Assembly (NCBI RefSeq): GCF_020510705.1 | Contig: NZ_CP075184.1 | Coordinates: 3,472,001-3,536,000 of the forward strand | Direction of reading: 5' to 3' | Length of the DNA: 64,000 bases | Source of the DNA: Acidovorax radicis | GTDB taxonomy: Bacteria; Pseudomonadota; Gammaproteobacteria; Burkholderiales; Burkholderiaceae_C | Shown here: positions 17,687 through 26,507 of the stretch, piece by piece | How positions within the stretch are numbered: position 1 is the first letter of the stretch | Layout of the letters: each line of letters begins with the position of its first letter | The notes under the pieces: model-generated | What the model saw: the letters and a program-made list of their open reading frames with translations, nothing else | Told to the model about the DNA's origin: nothing | Database searches by the model: none | Program-made: the position numbers and the translations under genes

Positions 17687-19210
17687 TTATCCCAAACCCT
17701 GGGCGGCCATGTAGTGCTGGCGCCACTCTTCAAAAGGCTGGGTGTCGCCGTCTTCAATGGCCTTCTGGCTGACCAGGGACTGCTCGGCCTGCGCGGCGTG
17801 GCGCTCCTGCTGGTCGGCGCTCCACGGCAGGGCCAGCAGCGTGTCGCGGGCCTGCAAGGACTGGCTCAGGGTAAAGGCGGTGAAACTGTTGTCGTGCGCA
17901 TGCGCCATCTGTGCAAGCACACGGGCCGAAGGCGTTTGCGCTGGCTGCGCCACCAGCGCGCGCGCACTGGCGAGGGCGGCACTGTAGTCGCCACTGGCGT
18001 GCGTGGCGTCCAGCGCTGCGGCCAGCGGCACACATTCGTCCAGCACCTGCGCGGCCCAGTCCACCAGCGGCACGTTCTGACCATTGCGCAGCAAGCACAG
18101 GCCCGGCTCGCGGCCACGCGCGGCCGTGAGGTGCTGGTTGTGTTTGAGCTCAGTGATCTCGTTGGGAGTGTCGGGCGGGCTGTCGGAGAGCAGGCAGTGC
18201 AGCAAAAACACATCCAGCAGGCGCATGGTCTCGGCCGTGATGCCCACGGGCACGAAGGGGTCGAGGTCCATCAGGCGCACCTCGACATACTCGACACCGC
18301 GCTCGCGCAGCGCATGCAGCGGGCGCTCGCCGGGGTGGATCACGCGCTTGGGACGGATGGTGCCGTAGAACTCGTTTTCAATCTGCAGCAGGCTGGTGCC
18401 CAGCTGGTTGTAATCACCGCCGGGATTGCGGATGCCCACGGCCTCATAGGCCGGATAGGGCTTGGTGAGCGCCTCGTGCAGCGAGTCGGCGTAGCCTTGC
18501 AGGCCGTTATAGCTCACGGCCAGCGTGGCTTGCGCGTCGCTCTGGTAGCCCAGGCGCCCCATGCGCAGCGAGGTGGCGTGGGGCAGGTACAAGGCCTGAT
18601 CGCTCAGGCGCTGCAGCGCGTGGGGGCGGCCCTGGGCAAAACACGGACACAGCGCAGGCGAGGCACCAAACAGGTACAGCAGCACAAAGGCATGGCGGCG
18701 AAAGTTGCGGATCAGCGAGAAATACTGCTCGCTGGTGACACCCGGCATCGACCAGTTGTAGTGAATGCCACAAATGGTCTGCATGCGTCGGCCATAACGG
18801 TGGCCCAGGCCCATGCGATAGACGCTTTTGGCGCGCCCGACGTTGGAGCTGCCATAACGCGCCAGCGGAATCGTCTCGTCCGTGGGCAGGCGGCAGGGCA
18901 TGCTCGACACCCACAGCGTCTCGTCGCCTTGTGCATGCAGCGCGCGCAGTGCGAATTGGTGAATCTCGGTGAGTTCGTCCAGGCACTGCTGCACACCCAG
19001 GTGGGCGCCCGTGACCAGTTCGATCTGCGACTCGCTGTAGTCGGTGGTGATGTGCGGGTGCGTGAGCGCCGAGCCCAGCGCCGCCGGGTGCGGCGTCAGG
19101 GCCAGATCGCCGGAGGGCTGTACGCGCAAGCCTTCCTTTTCGATGCCGCGGCGAATCCCTCCGAGCGTGTCTATCGGGTACGCGGCCAGTTTTTCGTGCA
19201 AAGTGCTCAT
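17687..19210 (-). CDS. gshA: Glutamate-cysteine ligase
   Basis: 507 residues, close to the E. coli enzyme. GIEKEGLRV near residue 22, TTDYSESQIELVT near 57, GIHYNWSM near 146, YNGLQGYADSL and YEAVGIRNPGG are motifs of proteobacterial type-1 GshA. It catalyses ATP-dependent joining of glutamate and cysteine, the first step of glutathione synthesis in the cytoplasm. The product supports the glutathione-dependent formaldehyde pathway encoded at 43-45 kb. ATG at 19210 chosen by homology to the family N-terminus. Confidence 0.93.
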   Translation of the reverse strand: MSTLHEKLAAYPIDTLGGIRRGIEKEGLRVQPSGDLALTPHPAALGSALTHPHITTDYSESQIELVTGAHLGVQQCLDELTEIHQFALRALHAQGDETLWVSSMPCRLPTDETIPLARYGSSNVGRAKSVYRMGLGHRYGRRMQTICGIHYNWSMPGVTSEQYFSLIRNFRRHAFVLLYLFGASPALCPCFAQGRPHALQRLSDQALYLPHATSLRMGRLGYQSDAQATLAVSYNGLQGYADSLHEALTKPYPAYEAVGIRNPGGDYNQLGTSLLQIENEFYGTIRPKRVIHPGERPLHALRERGVEYVEVRLMDLDPFVPVGITAETMRLLDVFLLHCLLSDSPPDTPNEITELKHNQHLTAARGREPGLCLLRNGQNVPLVDWAAQVLDECVPLAAALDATHASGDYSAALASARALVAQPAQTPSARVLAQMAHAHDNSFTAFTLSQSLQARDTLLALPWSADQQERHAAQAEQSLVSQKAIEDGDTQPFEEWRQHYMAAQGLG

Positions 19211-19283
19211 AGGTATTTTTAACGATCCGTCGTCTGTCGGAGCGGAACTTAGCACGGAGCAGGCTGGCGCGCCCGGACAAATA

Positions 19284-20192
19284 TCATGCCCTTGCGGCCA
19301 ACGCCTTTCCCACTTCGTTGGTCCCCTGTGCTGCGCCACTTTGTGGTACCTGCTCGCCAGCACGCGCAGTGACCTCGGCCAAGCGGGCCGCCAGCTGCTC
19401 GGGCACATCCGCGCCGATCCCCACGTGGATGCCCTCGGTCAGCGTGATGTGGGCCGCTTCGAACGTGCCCGCACCAGCGCACAAAATGGTGCGCGTGGGC
19501 GCGCTTTCGTGCGCCAGCACCAGCATGGCGGGCACCACGGCCTCGGGCTTGAGGGCGTCCAGCACCTCTTGCGGCATCAGGCCTTCGGTCATGCGGGTGG
19601 CGGCCGTGGGGGCCAGCGCGTTCACGTGGATGTTGTGCTTGGCGCCTTCAATCGCGAGCGTCTGCATCAGGCCCACCTGGGCCAGCTTGGCCGCACCGTA
19701 GTTGGCCTGGCCAAAGTTGCCATACAGGCCGGTGGACGACGTGGTCATGACGATGCGGCCGTACTGCTGGGCCACCATGTGCGGCCACACGGCCTTGCAG
19801 CAGTGGGCGGCGCCCATCAGGTGCACATCCACCACCAGGCGGAAGTCGGCCATGTCCATCTTGGCAAACGACTTGTCGCGCAGGATGCCCGCGTTGTTGA
19901 CCAGGATGTCCACCCGGCCCCAGGCGTCGATGGCCTGCTGCACCATGGCTTCGACCGCCGCAAAGTCGGTGACCGACGCGCCGTTGGCCAGCGCCTCGCC
20001 GCCCGCCGCGCGGATCTCGTCAACCACGGCCTGCGCCGCGCCCACGGTGCCACCACTGCCATCGAGCGCGCCGCCCAGATCGTTGACCATCACCTTGGCG
20101 CCGCGCGCCGCCAGCGCCAGCGCATGCTGGCGGCCCAGGCCACCACCGGCGCCCGTCACGATGGCCACGCGGCCCTTGAAATCAATACCCAT
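19284..20192 (-). CDS. SDR, (3R)-hydroxyacyl-CoA dehydrogenase-like
   Basis: 302 residues. TGAGGGLGRQHALALAARGAKVMVNDLGG, NNAGILRDKSF and NYGAAKLA follow the dehydrogenase part of peroxisomal multifunctional enzyme type 2 and its bacterial stand-alone homologues. These oxidise (3R)-hydroxyacyl-CoA with NAD. The C-terminal extension after residue 240 (AHITLTEGIHVGIGADVPEQ) also fits that subgroup. Likely role in fatty or aromatic acid oxidation; the precise acyl chain is unknown. Confidence 0.82.
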   Translation of the reverse strand: MGIDFKGRVAIVTGAGGGLGRQHALALAARGAKVMVNDLGGALDGSGGTVGAAQAVVDEIRAAGGEALANGASVTDFAAVEAMVQQAIDAWGRVDILVNNAGILRDKSFAKMDMADFRLVVDVHLMGAAHCCKAVWPHMVAQQYGRIVMTTSSTGLYGNFGQANYGAAKLAQVGLMQTLAIEGAKHNIHVNALAPTAATRMTEGLMPQEVLDALKPEAVVPAMLVLAHESAPTRTILCAGAGTFEAAHITLTEGIHVGIGADVPEQLAARLAEVTARAGEQVPQSGAAQGTNEVGKALAARA

Positions 20193-20507
20193 GGTGATGG
20201 TTCTCCTGTTGTCACAAAAAAGAGGAAAAGGAAATACACGCTGGCGAGCGCCTATCGAGTGCCCGCCCCGCGTGGCACTTTAAGCCACGCCGCGCCCGCG
20301 CGTGGTTGCGCAGGCGACTGCGTGGGGCACGCCTGGGCGCAGGCCACACCCCTTGAGGGGAATGATGAATCAGGTAAGGTATTCATGCCTTTTCAAGGCC
20401 CGTTGGGCACACACCGATGTGTGCCTGGCACGCAACCACTCACAATTTTGTAGCTGTACGCGCTTATTCATCAAGCGCCCAAGGCCCTTTTTATCAAGGA
20501 TTCTTCC
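20193..20507. other. Divergent intergenic region with repeat copy D
   Basis: 315 bases between the SDR (minus) and DUF427 (plus) starts. The right half holds a palindromic repeat copy at 20441-20493. I see no gene and no convincing promoter motif. Confidence 0.6.
20441..20493 (+). repeat. Palindromic repeat family, copy D
   Basis: CACAATTTTGTAGCTGTACG, then GCGCTTATTCATCAAGCGC and CCAAGGCCCTTTTTA. The GCGCTT/AAGCGC core (20460-20465, 20473-20478) is kept, while the outer stem is degenerate. It ends about 14 bases before the DUF427 start. Confidence 0.75.
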
Positions 20508-20789
20508 ATGCAGGCAGTCTGGAACGGCGTGGTCGTTGCCGAGAGCGATGACACCGTGGTGGTCGAAGGCAACCACTACTTTCCCGAAAGCGCACTCAAG
20601 CGCGAGTACTTCACTTTCAGCAACCACAAGACCACGTGCGCCTGGAAGGGCCAGGCCAGCTACATGTCTCTGCTGGTCAACGGCGAGATGAACACCGATG
20701 CGGCCTGGTTCTATGCCGACCCCAAACCCGAAGCCGAAGAGGTTCGCGGTCGCGTGGCGTTCTGGAAGGACGTGAAGGTTACGGCCTGA
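20508..20789 (+). CDS. DUF427 domain protein
   Basis: 93 residues: VWNGVVVAESDDTVVVEGNHYFP, SNHKTTCAWKGQASYMSL and AAWFYADPKPEA correspond to the compact beta-barrel DUF427 family. Its members are widespread in bacteria and fungi and have no agreed activity. The leader contains palindromic repeat copy D. No partner gene is apparent. Confidence 0.87.
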   Translation: MQAVWNGVVVAESDDTVVVEGNHYFPESALKREYFTFSNHKTTCAWKGQASYMSLLVNGEMNTDAAWFYADPKPEAEEVRGRVAFWKDVKVTA

Positions 20790-20875
20790 ACGTTGGTGTT
20801 GGTGCGGGTGTTGATGTGGGCATTGGTGCTGGTGTTGGCACCACGGGGCAGCAAGTCCTGACCCCGACGTACTGC

Positions 20876-20960
20876 GGGTTATCCCTGTGAGCGCTGGACA
20901 ATCATGTGGATAACTGAGGGCAAGTCTTGTATGACCGACCTAAGTCATTGATTTGCAAGG
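20876..20960 (+). repeat. 85-bp direct repeat, unit 1, with DnaA box
   Basis: Starts GGGTTATCCCTGTGAGCGCT and ends TTGATTTGCAAGG. It contains TGTGGATAA at 20905-20913, the exact complement of the DnaA box TTATCCACA. A near-box TTATCCCTG stands at its left end. Confidence 0.9.
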
Positions 20961-21010
20961 CGCGCCCCTGCATTGCTTCATTTTTAAGCACACCGGAACC
21001 ATCGACGCAC

Positions 21011-21095
21011 GGGTTATCCCTGTCAGCACTGGACAATCCTGTGCATAACTCTGGACAAGCCTGGGATGACGTCCCTAAGTGGTTGATTTTTAAGG
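21011..21095 (+). repeat. 85-bp direct repeat, unit 2, with DnaA box
   Basis: Same length and same boundaries as unit 1, with substitutions. At the equivalent offset it has TGTGCATAA (21040-21048), complement TTATGCACA, which still fits the relaxed DnaA box TTWTNCACA. Followed by an AT-rich spacer. Confidence 0.9.
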
Positions 21096-21194
21096 AATAT
21101 CATTGCGCTGCTTAAAAATAATGCAAGTACGCCAAACCTCACCCAGGGGTACTGCCCTCCACCCAGCGGCGCCAGTGCACAGGGGAAAACCACG

Positions 21195-21279
21195 GGGTTA
21201 TCCCTGCCCGCACTGAACAATCATGTGGATAACTCTGCGCAAGCTTTGTATGACCGGCCTAAGTGCTTGATTTACAAGG
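21195..21279 (+). repeat. 85-bp direct repeat, unit 3, with DnaA box
   Basis: Same boundaries as units 1 and 2. It differs from unit 1 at about 14 of 85 positions by eye. The box TGTGGATAA lies at 21224-21232, at the same internal offset as in the other two. Confidence 0.9.
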
Positions 21280-21362
21280 AAAGCACTTGTGGTGCTGAAA
21301 AACAAGGCACCTGCGCCACGCAACACGGCCAGGCAAAATGCCAGCCGCCACCGCAATTTACT

Positions 21363-21416
21363 CACTATTTGATAGCTGCTTGCGCTTAACAGACAAGCGC
21401 TACAGGCCAAAATCAC
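21363..21416 (+). repeat. Palindromic repeat family, copy E
   Basis: TTTGATAGCTGCTTGCGCTT, AACAGAC, AAGCGCTACAGGCC and AAAATCACTC. Core arms at 21382-21387 and 21395-21400. It runs almost to the ATG of the DUF938 gene at 21421, so the repeat forms that gene's leader. Confidence 0.88.
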
Positions 21417-21420
21417 TCAA

Positions 21421-22059
21421 ATGTCCGACCCCATGCTTCACCACAGCCCTGCCGCCGAGCGCAATCGGGAGCCCATCCTGGCGCAGCTCCAGGCGTTGCT
21501 GGGCCCCACGGGCGCGGCGCTGGAGATCGCCAGCGGCACCGGCCAGCACGCGGCGCACTTTGCCGCCGCCCTGCCCGGCTGGCGCTGGCAGCCCACCGAC
21601 CTGACCGACGCGCAGTTCGGCTCGATCACCGGCTGGGCACTGCACGGCGGCGCCCGCAATGTGCAACCCCCCTTGCGCCTTGATGTGCAGCGCAGCGCAT
21701 GGCCCAGCGACAGGCCGCCGTTCGGCACGTCGTTTGACCTCGTCTTTTGCGCCAACATGCTGCACATAGCGCCCTGGGCCTGCTGCTCCGGGCTGATGCA
21801 GGGGGCCGCACGCCATCTGGCACCGCGCGGGCACCTGGTGACCTATGGCCCCTATCTGGAAGACGGCGTGCCCACCGCGCCCGGCAACCTGGCGTTTGAC
21901 GCCAGCCTGCGCGCCCAAGACGCCGCCTGGGGCATACGGCGCATCGAAGACGTGGCTGCCGTTGCTGCAGATGCCGGCCTCGTGCTGAGCGAGCGCCACG
22001 CGCTGCCGGCCAACAATCTTTTGCTGGTGTGGACACGCACCACACCCGCTGCCGGCTGA
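21421..22059 (+). CDS. DUF938 family SAM-dependent methyltransferase-like protein
   Basis: 212 residues. HHSPAAERNREPIL at the N-terminus, LEIASGTGQHAAHFA (SAM-binding glycine loop, about residues 35-49), WQPTDLTD and FCANMLHIAPW define DUF938, a Rossmann-fold methyltransferase-like family with unknown acceptor. There is no Shine-Dalgarno; a palindromic repeat abuts the start codon. The adjoining ferredoxin gene begins 51 bases after the stop and may be co-transcribed. Confidence 0.87.
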   Translation: MSDPMLHHSPAAERNREPILAQLQALLGPTGAALEIASGTGQHAAHFAAALPGWRWQPTDLTDAQFGSITGWALHGGARNVQPPLRLDVQRSAWPSDRPPFGTSFDLVFCANMLHIAPWACCSGLMQGAARHLAPRGHLVTYGPYLEDGVPTAPGNLAFDASLRAQDAAWGIRRIEDVAAVAADAGLVLSERHALPANNLLLVWTRTTPAAG

Positions 22060-22109
22060 ACCTGGCCGTGCTGTTTCCGCCGATTGACCATCCATCCCGC
22101 GCCTGCCCC

Positions 22110-22403
22110 ATGACGAACCCCACCCTCCCCTTTTTTATCGCCAAGGTCGAACCCGACGGTCTGCAATGTGATGCCTGGCCTGAGCAACCCCTGCTGCTGT
22201 CCCTGGAGCAAGGCGGCATTGACTGGCCCAGCTCATGCCGCAACGGCACCTGCCGCACCTGCATCGGCCAGCTGGTGGAAGGCACCGTGCGTTATGCCGT
22301 CGAGTGGCCCGGCCTTTCGGCCGAAGAAAAAGCCGAAGGCTGCGTGTTGCCCTGCGTCGCCTACCCCGCGTCGGATGTGACGCTGCAGGGCGCCTCTATT
22401 TGA
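22110..22403 (+). CDS. 2Fe-2S ferredoxin
   Basis: 97 residues of plant-type ferredoxin fold. The cluster ligands are visible as CRNGTCRTC (C-x4-C-x2-C, about residues 45-53) with the fourth Cys in VLPCVAYP (about 83). It shuttles single electrons in the cytoplasm; the redox partner is not evident. The longer frame from 22029 would add an unrelated leader, so the ATG at 22110 is preferred. Confidence 0.87.
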   Translation: MTNPTLPFFIAKVEPDGLQCDAWPEQPLLLSLEQGGIDWPSSCRNGTCRTCIGQLVEGTVRYAVEWPGLSAEEKAEGCVLPCVAYPASDVTLQGASI

Positions 22404-22637
22404 GGCAACACAAGCACGGCGCGGCTTGATGCCGCGCGGCGCCAGCACGCAGGCCCCTGGTGAACTAAAATCCCATCTTTGCTCTTTGGCAGCGGCGGCA
22501 TACAACACACCGCCCTGTGACGTGCGGCAGCGCCGCATCGCATGTTCTTTGGATGGTTCTCGGGGTGGCATGGCATTCGCTGGCCAAGCCCCCGGCCTGA
22601 AGAACCTGCGCTGCGGCCCCAATGAAAGCCTTTTTCC

Positions 22638-23759
22638 ATGAACACCCCCCTCACCCCTGTGCCTATTTCGCCGGTCCAAGACATCGTGGCCGAGATGCGT
22701 GCCGGGCGCGTCGTCATCCTGGTGGATGAAGAAGACCGCGAAAACGAAGGTGACCTCGTCCTGGCCGCCGACCACGTCACGCCAGAGGCCATCAATTTCA
22801 TGGCCCGCTTCGGCCGTGGCCTGATCTGCCTGACCCTCTCGCGCGAATGCTGCGAGCGCCTGCAGCTGCCGCCCATGGTGGCCCGCAACGGCACCAAGAT
22901 GGGCACGGCCTTCACCGTCTCGATCGAAGCTGCCGAAGGGGTGACCACCGGCATCTCGGCCGCCGACCGCGCGCGCACCGTGCAAGCCGCCGTGGCGCCG
23001 GGCGCCGTGGCCAGTGACCTGGTGCAGCCCGGTCACATCTTTCCGCTGCAGGCCGTTGAAGGCGGCGTGCTCATGCGTGCCGGCCACACCGAAGCCGGGT
23101 GCGATCTGGCCCTGATGGCCGGCTGCAGCCCCGCCGCCGTGATCTGCGAGATCATGAAAGACGACGGCACCATGGCGCGCCTGCCCGATCTGCAGCTCTT
23201 CGCCGCCGAACATGGCATCAAGATCGGCACCATTGCCGACCTGATCGAATACCGCAGCCGCACCGAATCGCTGGTCGAAAAGGTAGGCACGCGCACGCTG
23301 AAAACGGCCGCTGGCGAGTTCACGGCCCACGCATTCCGCGACAAACCCAGCCAGGCCGTGCACCTCGCGCTCGTCAAGGGCCAATGGGGTGCCGACGAGG
23401 TGGTGCCCGTGCGTGTGCACGAACCCCTGTCGGTGCTGGACGCGCTGGAGGTCAACCGCTCCATGCATTCGTGGGGGCTGGACACCAGCCTGCAATACCT
23501 GGCATCGCAGGGCAAAGGGGTGGCCGTGCTGCTCAATTGCAACGAGAGCGCTGCGCAGCTGCTGGACCAGTTCGAGGGCACGGCCCGCGCCGCGCAGGCC
23601 CCCGAACGTGGCCGCATGGATCTGCGTACCTACGGCGTAGGCGCACAGATCCTGCGCGAATGTGGCGTTCAGAAAATGGCGCTCATGGGCCAGCCGCGCC
23701 GCATGCCCAGCATGGCCGGTTACGGCCTCGAAATCACCGGTTTCATCCCCAAAGAATAA
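22638..23759 (+). CDS. ribB: 3,4-dihydroxy-2-butanone-4-phosphate synthase with degenerate GTP cyclohydrolase II domain
   Basis: 373 residues. The N-terminal 205 residues are a complete RibB domain: [13 protein letters not shown] (acidic loop), [16 protein letters not shown] and [12 protein letters not shown]. It makes the four-carbon precursor of riboflavin from ribulose-5-phosphate. The C-terminal part aligns in length with RibA, but the zinc/catalytic stretch after VRVHE reads [20 protein letters not shown] and lacks the C-x2-G-x5-C-x-C cysteines. GTP cyclohydrolase activity is therefore unlikely and must come from another gene. First gene of a ribB-ribH-nusB run. Confidence 0.9.
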   Translation: MNTPLTPVPISPVQDIVAEMRAGRVVILVDEEDRENEGDLVLAADHVTPEAINFMARFGRGLICLTLSRECCERLQLPPMVARNGTKMGTAFTVSIEAAEGVTTGISAADRARTVQAAVAPGAVASDLVQPGHIFPLQAVEGGVLMRAGHTEAGCDLALMAGCSPAAVICEIMKDDGTMARLPDLQLFAAEHGIKIGTIADLIEYRSRTESLVEKVGTRTLKTAAGEFTAHAFRDKPSQAVHLALVKGQWGADEVVPVRVHEPLSVLDALEVNRSMHSWGLDTSLQYLASQGKGVAVLLNCNESAAQLLDQFEGTARAAQAPERGRMDLRTYGVGAQILRECGVQKMALMGQPRRMPSMAGYGLEITGFIPKE

Positions 23760-23773
23760 AGAGCACACCACAT

Positions 23774-24238
23774 ATGTTTGGCGCAGACAAAGGCACGGCA
23801 GACCGCCTGGACGGTAAAAAACTGCACATCGGCATCGTGCAGGCCCGCTTCAATGAAGGCATCACCAATTCGCTGGCCGCCGCTTGCCGGGGCGAATTGC
23901 TGGCCCTTGGCGTGCAAGAGAAAAACATCACGCACGTACTCGTGCCCGGCGCACTTGAAGTGCCCGTGGCCCTGCAGGCCATGGCCGAGAGCGACAACTA
24001 CGACGCGCTGATCGCCCTGGGTTGCATCATCCGCGGCGAGACCTACCACTTCGAACTGGTGGCCAATGAATCCGGCGCAGGCGTGACGCGCCTGGCGCTG
24101 GACTACCAGACACCGATCGCCAACGCCATCATCACCACCGAAAACATGGACCAGGCGATTGCACGCCAGACCGACAAGGGCGTGGACGCAGCCCGCGTGG
24201 CGGTGGAGATGGCCAACCTGCTGGACGATCTGTCATGA
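23774..24238 (+). CDS. ribH: 6,7-dimethyl-8-ribityllumazine synthase
   Basis: 154 residues. [25 protein letters not shown] and the catalytic-His stretch [14 protein letters not shown] (about residues 78-91) identify lumazine synthase. It condenses the RibB product with the pyrimidine intermediate. It starts 14 bases after ribB and overlaps nusB by ATGA, so the three genes form one operon. Confidence 0.93.
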   Translation: MFGADKGTADRLDGKKLHIGIVQARFNEGITNSLAAACRGELLALGVQEKNITHVLVPGALEVPVALQAMAESDNYDALIALGCIIRGETYHFELVANESGAGVTRLALDYQTPIANAIITTENMDQAIARQTDKGVDAARVAVEMANLLDDLS

Positions 24239-24792
24239 GCGAAAACACCCGCCCCCCAAAACAAACGCGCACCGGCCTCAAGGCCACGGGCACCCGCAAG
24301 GCGGCCTCCAAATCAGGCCGCAGCCGCGCACGCGAATTTGCGCTGCAGGCGCTGTACCAGCATCTGGTGGGCGGCAACGCCCCCGAGGCCATCGATGCAT
24401 TCACCCGCGACCTGGCCGGCTTTCACAAGGCCGACTCGGCCCATTACGACGCGCTGCTGCACGGCTCTATTGCCCAAGCCGCCGACATGGATGCGCTGAT
24501 CACCCCGCTGCTGGACCGCAAGATGGCCGAGATTTCGCCCATTGAGCACGCGGTGATGTGGATCGGCGTGTATGAGTTTCAGAACTGCCTGGACGTGCCC
24601 TGGCGCGTGGTGCTCAACGAGTGTATTGAGCTGGCCAAGGAGTTTGGCGGCACCGACGGCCACAAGTATGTGAATGCCGTGCTCAACGGCCTGGCCCCCA
24701 AGCTGCGAGCACAGGAAGTGGCGGCCGACAAAGCCTCTGGCGCGGCCACCGCACCCGCGGCATCGCAAGCCAACGCTTCCGAAGGCGCCTGA
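24235..24792 (+). CDS. nusB: Transcription antitermination factor NusB
   Basis: 185 residues. The helical NusB core runs from [18 protein letters not shown] to [23 protein letters not shown]. NusB with NusE binds boxA RNA and supports rRNA antitermination. The start overlaps the ribH stop (ATGA). The protein is longer than E. coli NusB because of a basic N-terminal and an Ala-rich C-terminal tail. The ribH-nusB linkage is common in proteobacteria. Confidence 0.92.
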   Translation: MSENTRPPKQTRTGLKATGTRKAASKSGRSRAREFALQALYQHLVGGNAPEAIDAFTRDLAGFHKADSAHYDALLHGSIAQAADMDALITPLLDRKMAEISPIEHAVMWIGVYEFQNCLDVPWRVVLNECIELAKEFGGTDGHKYVNAVLNGLAPKLRAQEVAADKASGAATAPAASQANASEGA

Positions 24793-24893
24793 ACGCGCCA
24801 CCCGCGCCGTGCTGCTGCAGCACGCATGCTGTCACGCCCGGTGCACCGTCTTCCCGAACCACGCCCGTCCCCCCACGGGCAGGATGCCTTCCC

Positions 24894-26078
24894 ATGAAGT
24901 TTTCCACGCGCGCCGAGCGCATCGAACCGTTCTACGTGATGGAAGTGGCCAAGGCCGCCCAGGCCCTCGCCCGCGAAGTGGCGGGCACGCGCGAGCCGAT
25001 GATCTTTTTGAACATTGGCGAGCCCGACTTCACCGCGCCGTCTTTGGTGCAGGAAGCCGCAGCGCGCGCCATCCACAACGGAACAACGCAATACACCAAT
25101 GCACTCGGTCTGGATGCTCTGCGCGAGCGCATCAGCGGCTGGTACCTGAGCCGCTTTGGCGTGAACGTGCCCGCCCGGCGCATTGTGGTGACGGCCGGCG
25201 CATCGGCGGCGCTGCAGCTCGCGTGCCTGGCGTTGATCGAGGCGGGCGACGAGATCCTGATGCCCGACCCCAGCTACCCCTGCAATCGCCACTTCGTGAG
25301 TGCCGCAGAAGGCAAGGCCGTGCTGCTGCCCACCACCGCGGCCGAGCGTTACCAGCTGAGTGCGGACAAGGTGCGTGCCGCCTGGGGCGAGAAGACGCGG
25401 GGCGTTTTGCTGGCCTCGCCGTCCAACCCCACGGGTACCTCGATTGCGCCCGATGAGCTGCGCCGCATCCATGACGTAGTGCGGTCGCACGACGGCATCA
25501 CGATGATCGACGAGATCTACCTGGGCCTGTCGTACGAGGAAGAGTTCGGCCACACAGCCTTGGCGATTGACGACAACATCATCAGCATCAACAGCTTCAG
25601 CAAATACTTCAACATGACCGGCTGGCGCCTGGGCTGGATGGTGGTGCCCGACGCCATGGTGCCGGTGGTCGAGCGCCTGGCGCAGAACCTGTTTATCTGT
25701 GCCAGCACGGTGTCGCAGCACGCCGCGCTGGCCTGCTTCGAGCCCGAGAGCATTGCCGAATACGAACGCCGCCGCGCCGAGTTCAAGGCGCGGCGCGATT
25801 ACTTCATCCCGGCCCTGCAATCGCTGGGCCTCACGGTGCCCGTGATGCCCGACGGCGCCTTCTACGCCTGGGCCGACTGCACCCAAGCTGCACAGCGCCT
25901 GGGCGTGAACGGTAGCTGGGACTTTGCGTTTGAACTGATGCGCCGCGCGCACATTGCGGTGACGCCGGGGCGCGACTTTGGCACGGCGGAACCCGAGCGT
26001 TTCATCCGGTTCTCCACCGCCAACTCCATGGCGCAGCTGCAAGAATCCGTGGCGCGGCTGCGCACATTGCTCGGCTAA
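24894..26078 (+). CDS. PLP-dependent class I/II aminotransferase
   Basis: 394 residues. NIGEPDFTAP at the N-terminus, VTAGASAALQLAC (phosphate loop), SPSNPTGTSI (Asn contacting PLP), MIDEIYLGLSYE (Asp on the pyridine nitrogen) and NSFSKYFNMTGWRLGWM with the Schiff-base Lys are all present. Subgroup Ib aspartate/alanine-type aminotransferase; the amino donor is not determined. It lies 9 bases before ybgC, so it may share a transcript with the tol genes. Confidence 0.88.
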   Translation: MKFSTRAERIEPFYVMEVAKAAQALAREVAGTREPMIFLNIGEPDFTAPSLVQEAAARAIHNGTTQYTNALGLDALRERISGWYLSRFGVNVPARRIVVTAGASAALQLACLALIEAGDEILMPDPSYPCNRHFVSAAEGKAVLLPTTAAERYQLSADKVRAAWGEKTRGVLLASPSNPTGTSIAPDELRRIHDVVRSHDGITMIDEIYLGLSYEEEFGHTALAIDDNIISINSFSKYFNMTGWRLGWMVVPDAMVPVVERLAQNLFICASTVSQHAALACFEPESIAEYERRRAEFKARRDYFIPALQSLGLTVPVMPDGAFYAWADCTQAAQRLGVNGSWDFAFELMRRAHIAVTPGRDFGTAEPERFIRFSTANSMAQLQESVARLRTLLG

Positions 26079-26087
26079 GGGGCTGGC

Positions 26088-26507
26088 GTGGCGTTTGAGT
26101 TACCGATCCGCGTTTATTGGGAGGACACCGATGCCGGGGGTATCGTGTTCTATGCCAATTACCTCAAATTCTTTGAACGCGCGCGCACGGAGTGGCTACG
26201 CTCGCTGGGCATCGGCCAGCAACTACTCAGGGAACAAACCGGCGGCATGTTTGTCGTAACGGATGCGCAGCTGCGCTACCACCGCCCTGCCCGCCTGGAC
26301 GACGAACTGATTGTTACCGCGGCCCTTCAAGAGACGGGCCGCGCATCGTTGACAATAATGCAGCAGGCGCTCCTGAAACCAGAGCAAATGACCCACCAGC
26401 CCCCGGTTTTGCTGAATGAAGGCACCATCCGCATCGGATGGGTCGATGCCGCCACGATGCGCCCCGCAAGAATCCCGAGCACCCTTCTGGAACAACTCAC
26501 ACCATGA
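26088..26507 (+). CDS. ybgC: Tol-Pal-associated acyl-CoA thioesterase YbgC
   Basis: 139 residues, GTG start, hot-dog fold. YWEDTDAGGIVFYANYLKFF with the catalytic Asp (about residues 9-28) and RTEWLRSLGI identify the YbgC branch of 4-hydroxybenzoyl-CoA thioesterase-like proteins. It hydrolyses short acyl-CoA or acyl-ACP and travels with tol genes across proteobacteria. Its stop overlaps the tolQ start (ATGA). Confidence 0.9.
   Translation: MAFELPIRVYWEDTDAGGIVFYANYLKFFERARTEWLRSLGIGQQLLREQTGGMFVVTDAQLRYHRPARLDDELIVTAALQETGRASLTIMQQALLKPEQMTHQPPVLLNEGTIRIGWVDAATMRPARIPSTLLEQLTP

Larger units (their letters stand above)
20790..21420. other. Noncoding region with DnaA-box repeats
   Basis: 631 bases without a credible gene. 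From left to right: a GT-rich run (GTTGGTGTTGGTGCGGGTGT and similar, 20791-20841), three 85-bp direct repeats, AT-rich spacers (for example GATTTTTAAGGAATATC), and palindromic repeat copy E directly before the DUF938 start. Confidence 0.8.

Noticed and set aside
17603..19222. 539-codon open frame antisense to gshA
   Set aside because: gshA is unambiguous; the antisense product is Gln/Arg/Gly-rich with no domain.
20876..21279. Main chromosomal origin of replication
   Set aside because: DnaA boxes are present, but there is no dnaA, dnaN, gyrB, rpmH or parAB nearby, and only three strong boxes. A secondary DnaA-binding locus is the safer reading.
22404..22637. FMN riboswitch before ribB
   Set aside because: I looked for the conserved GGGGCAGGGTG and AGCCCGCGAGC type segments of the RFN element; they are not present in the leader.
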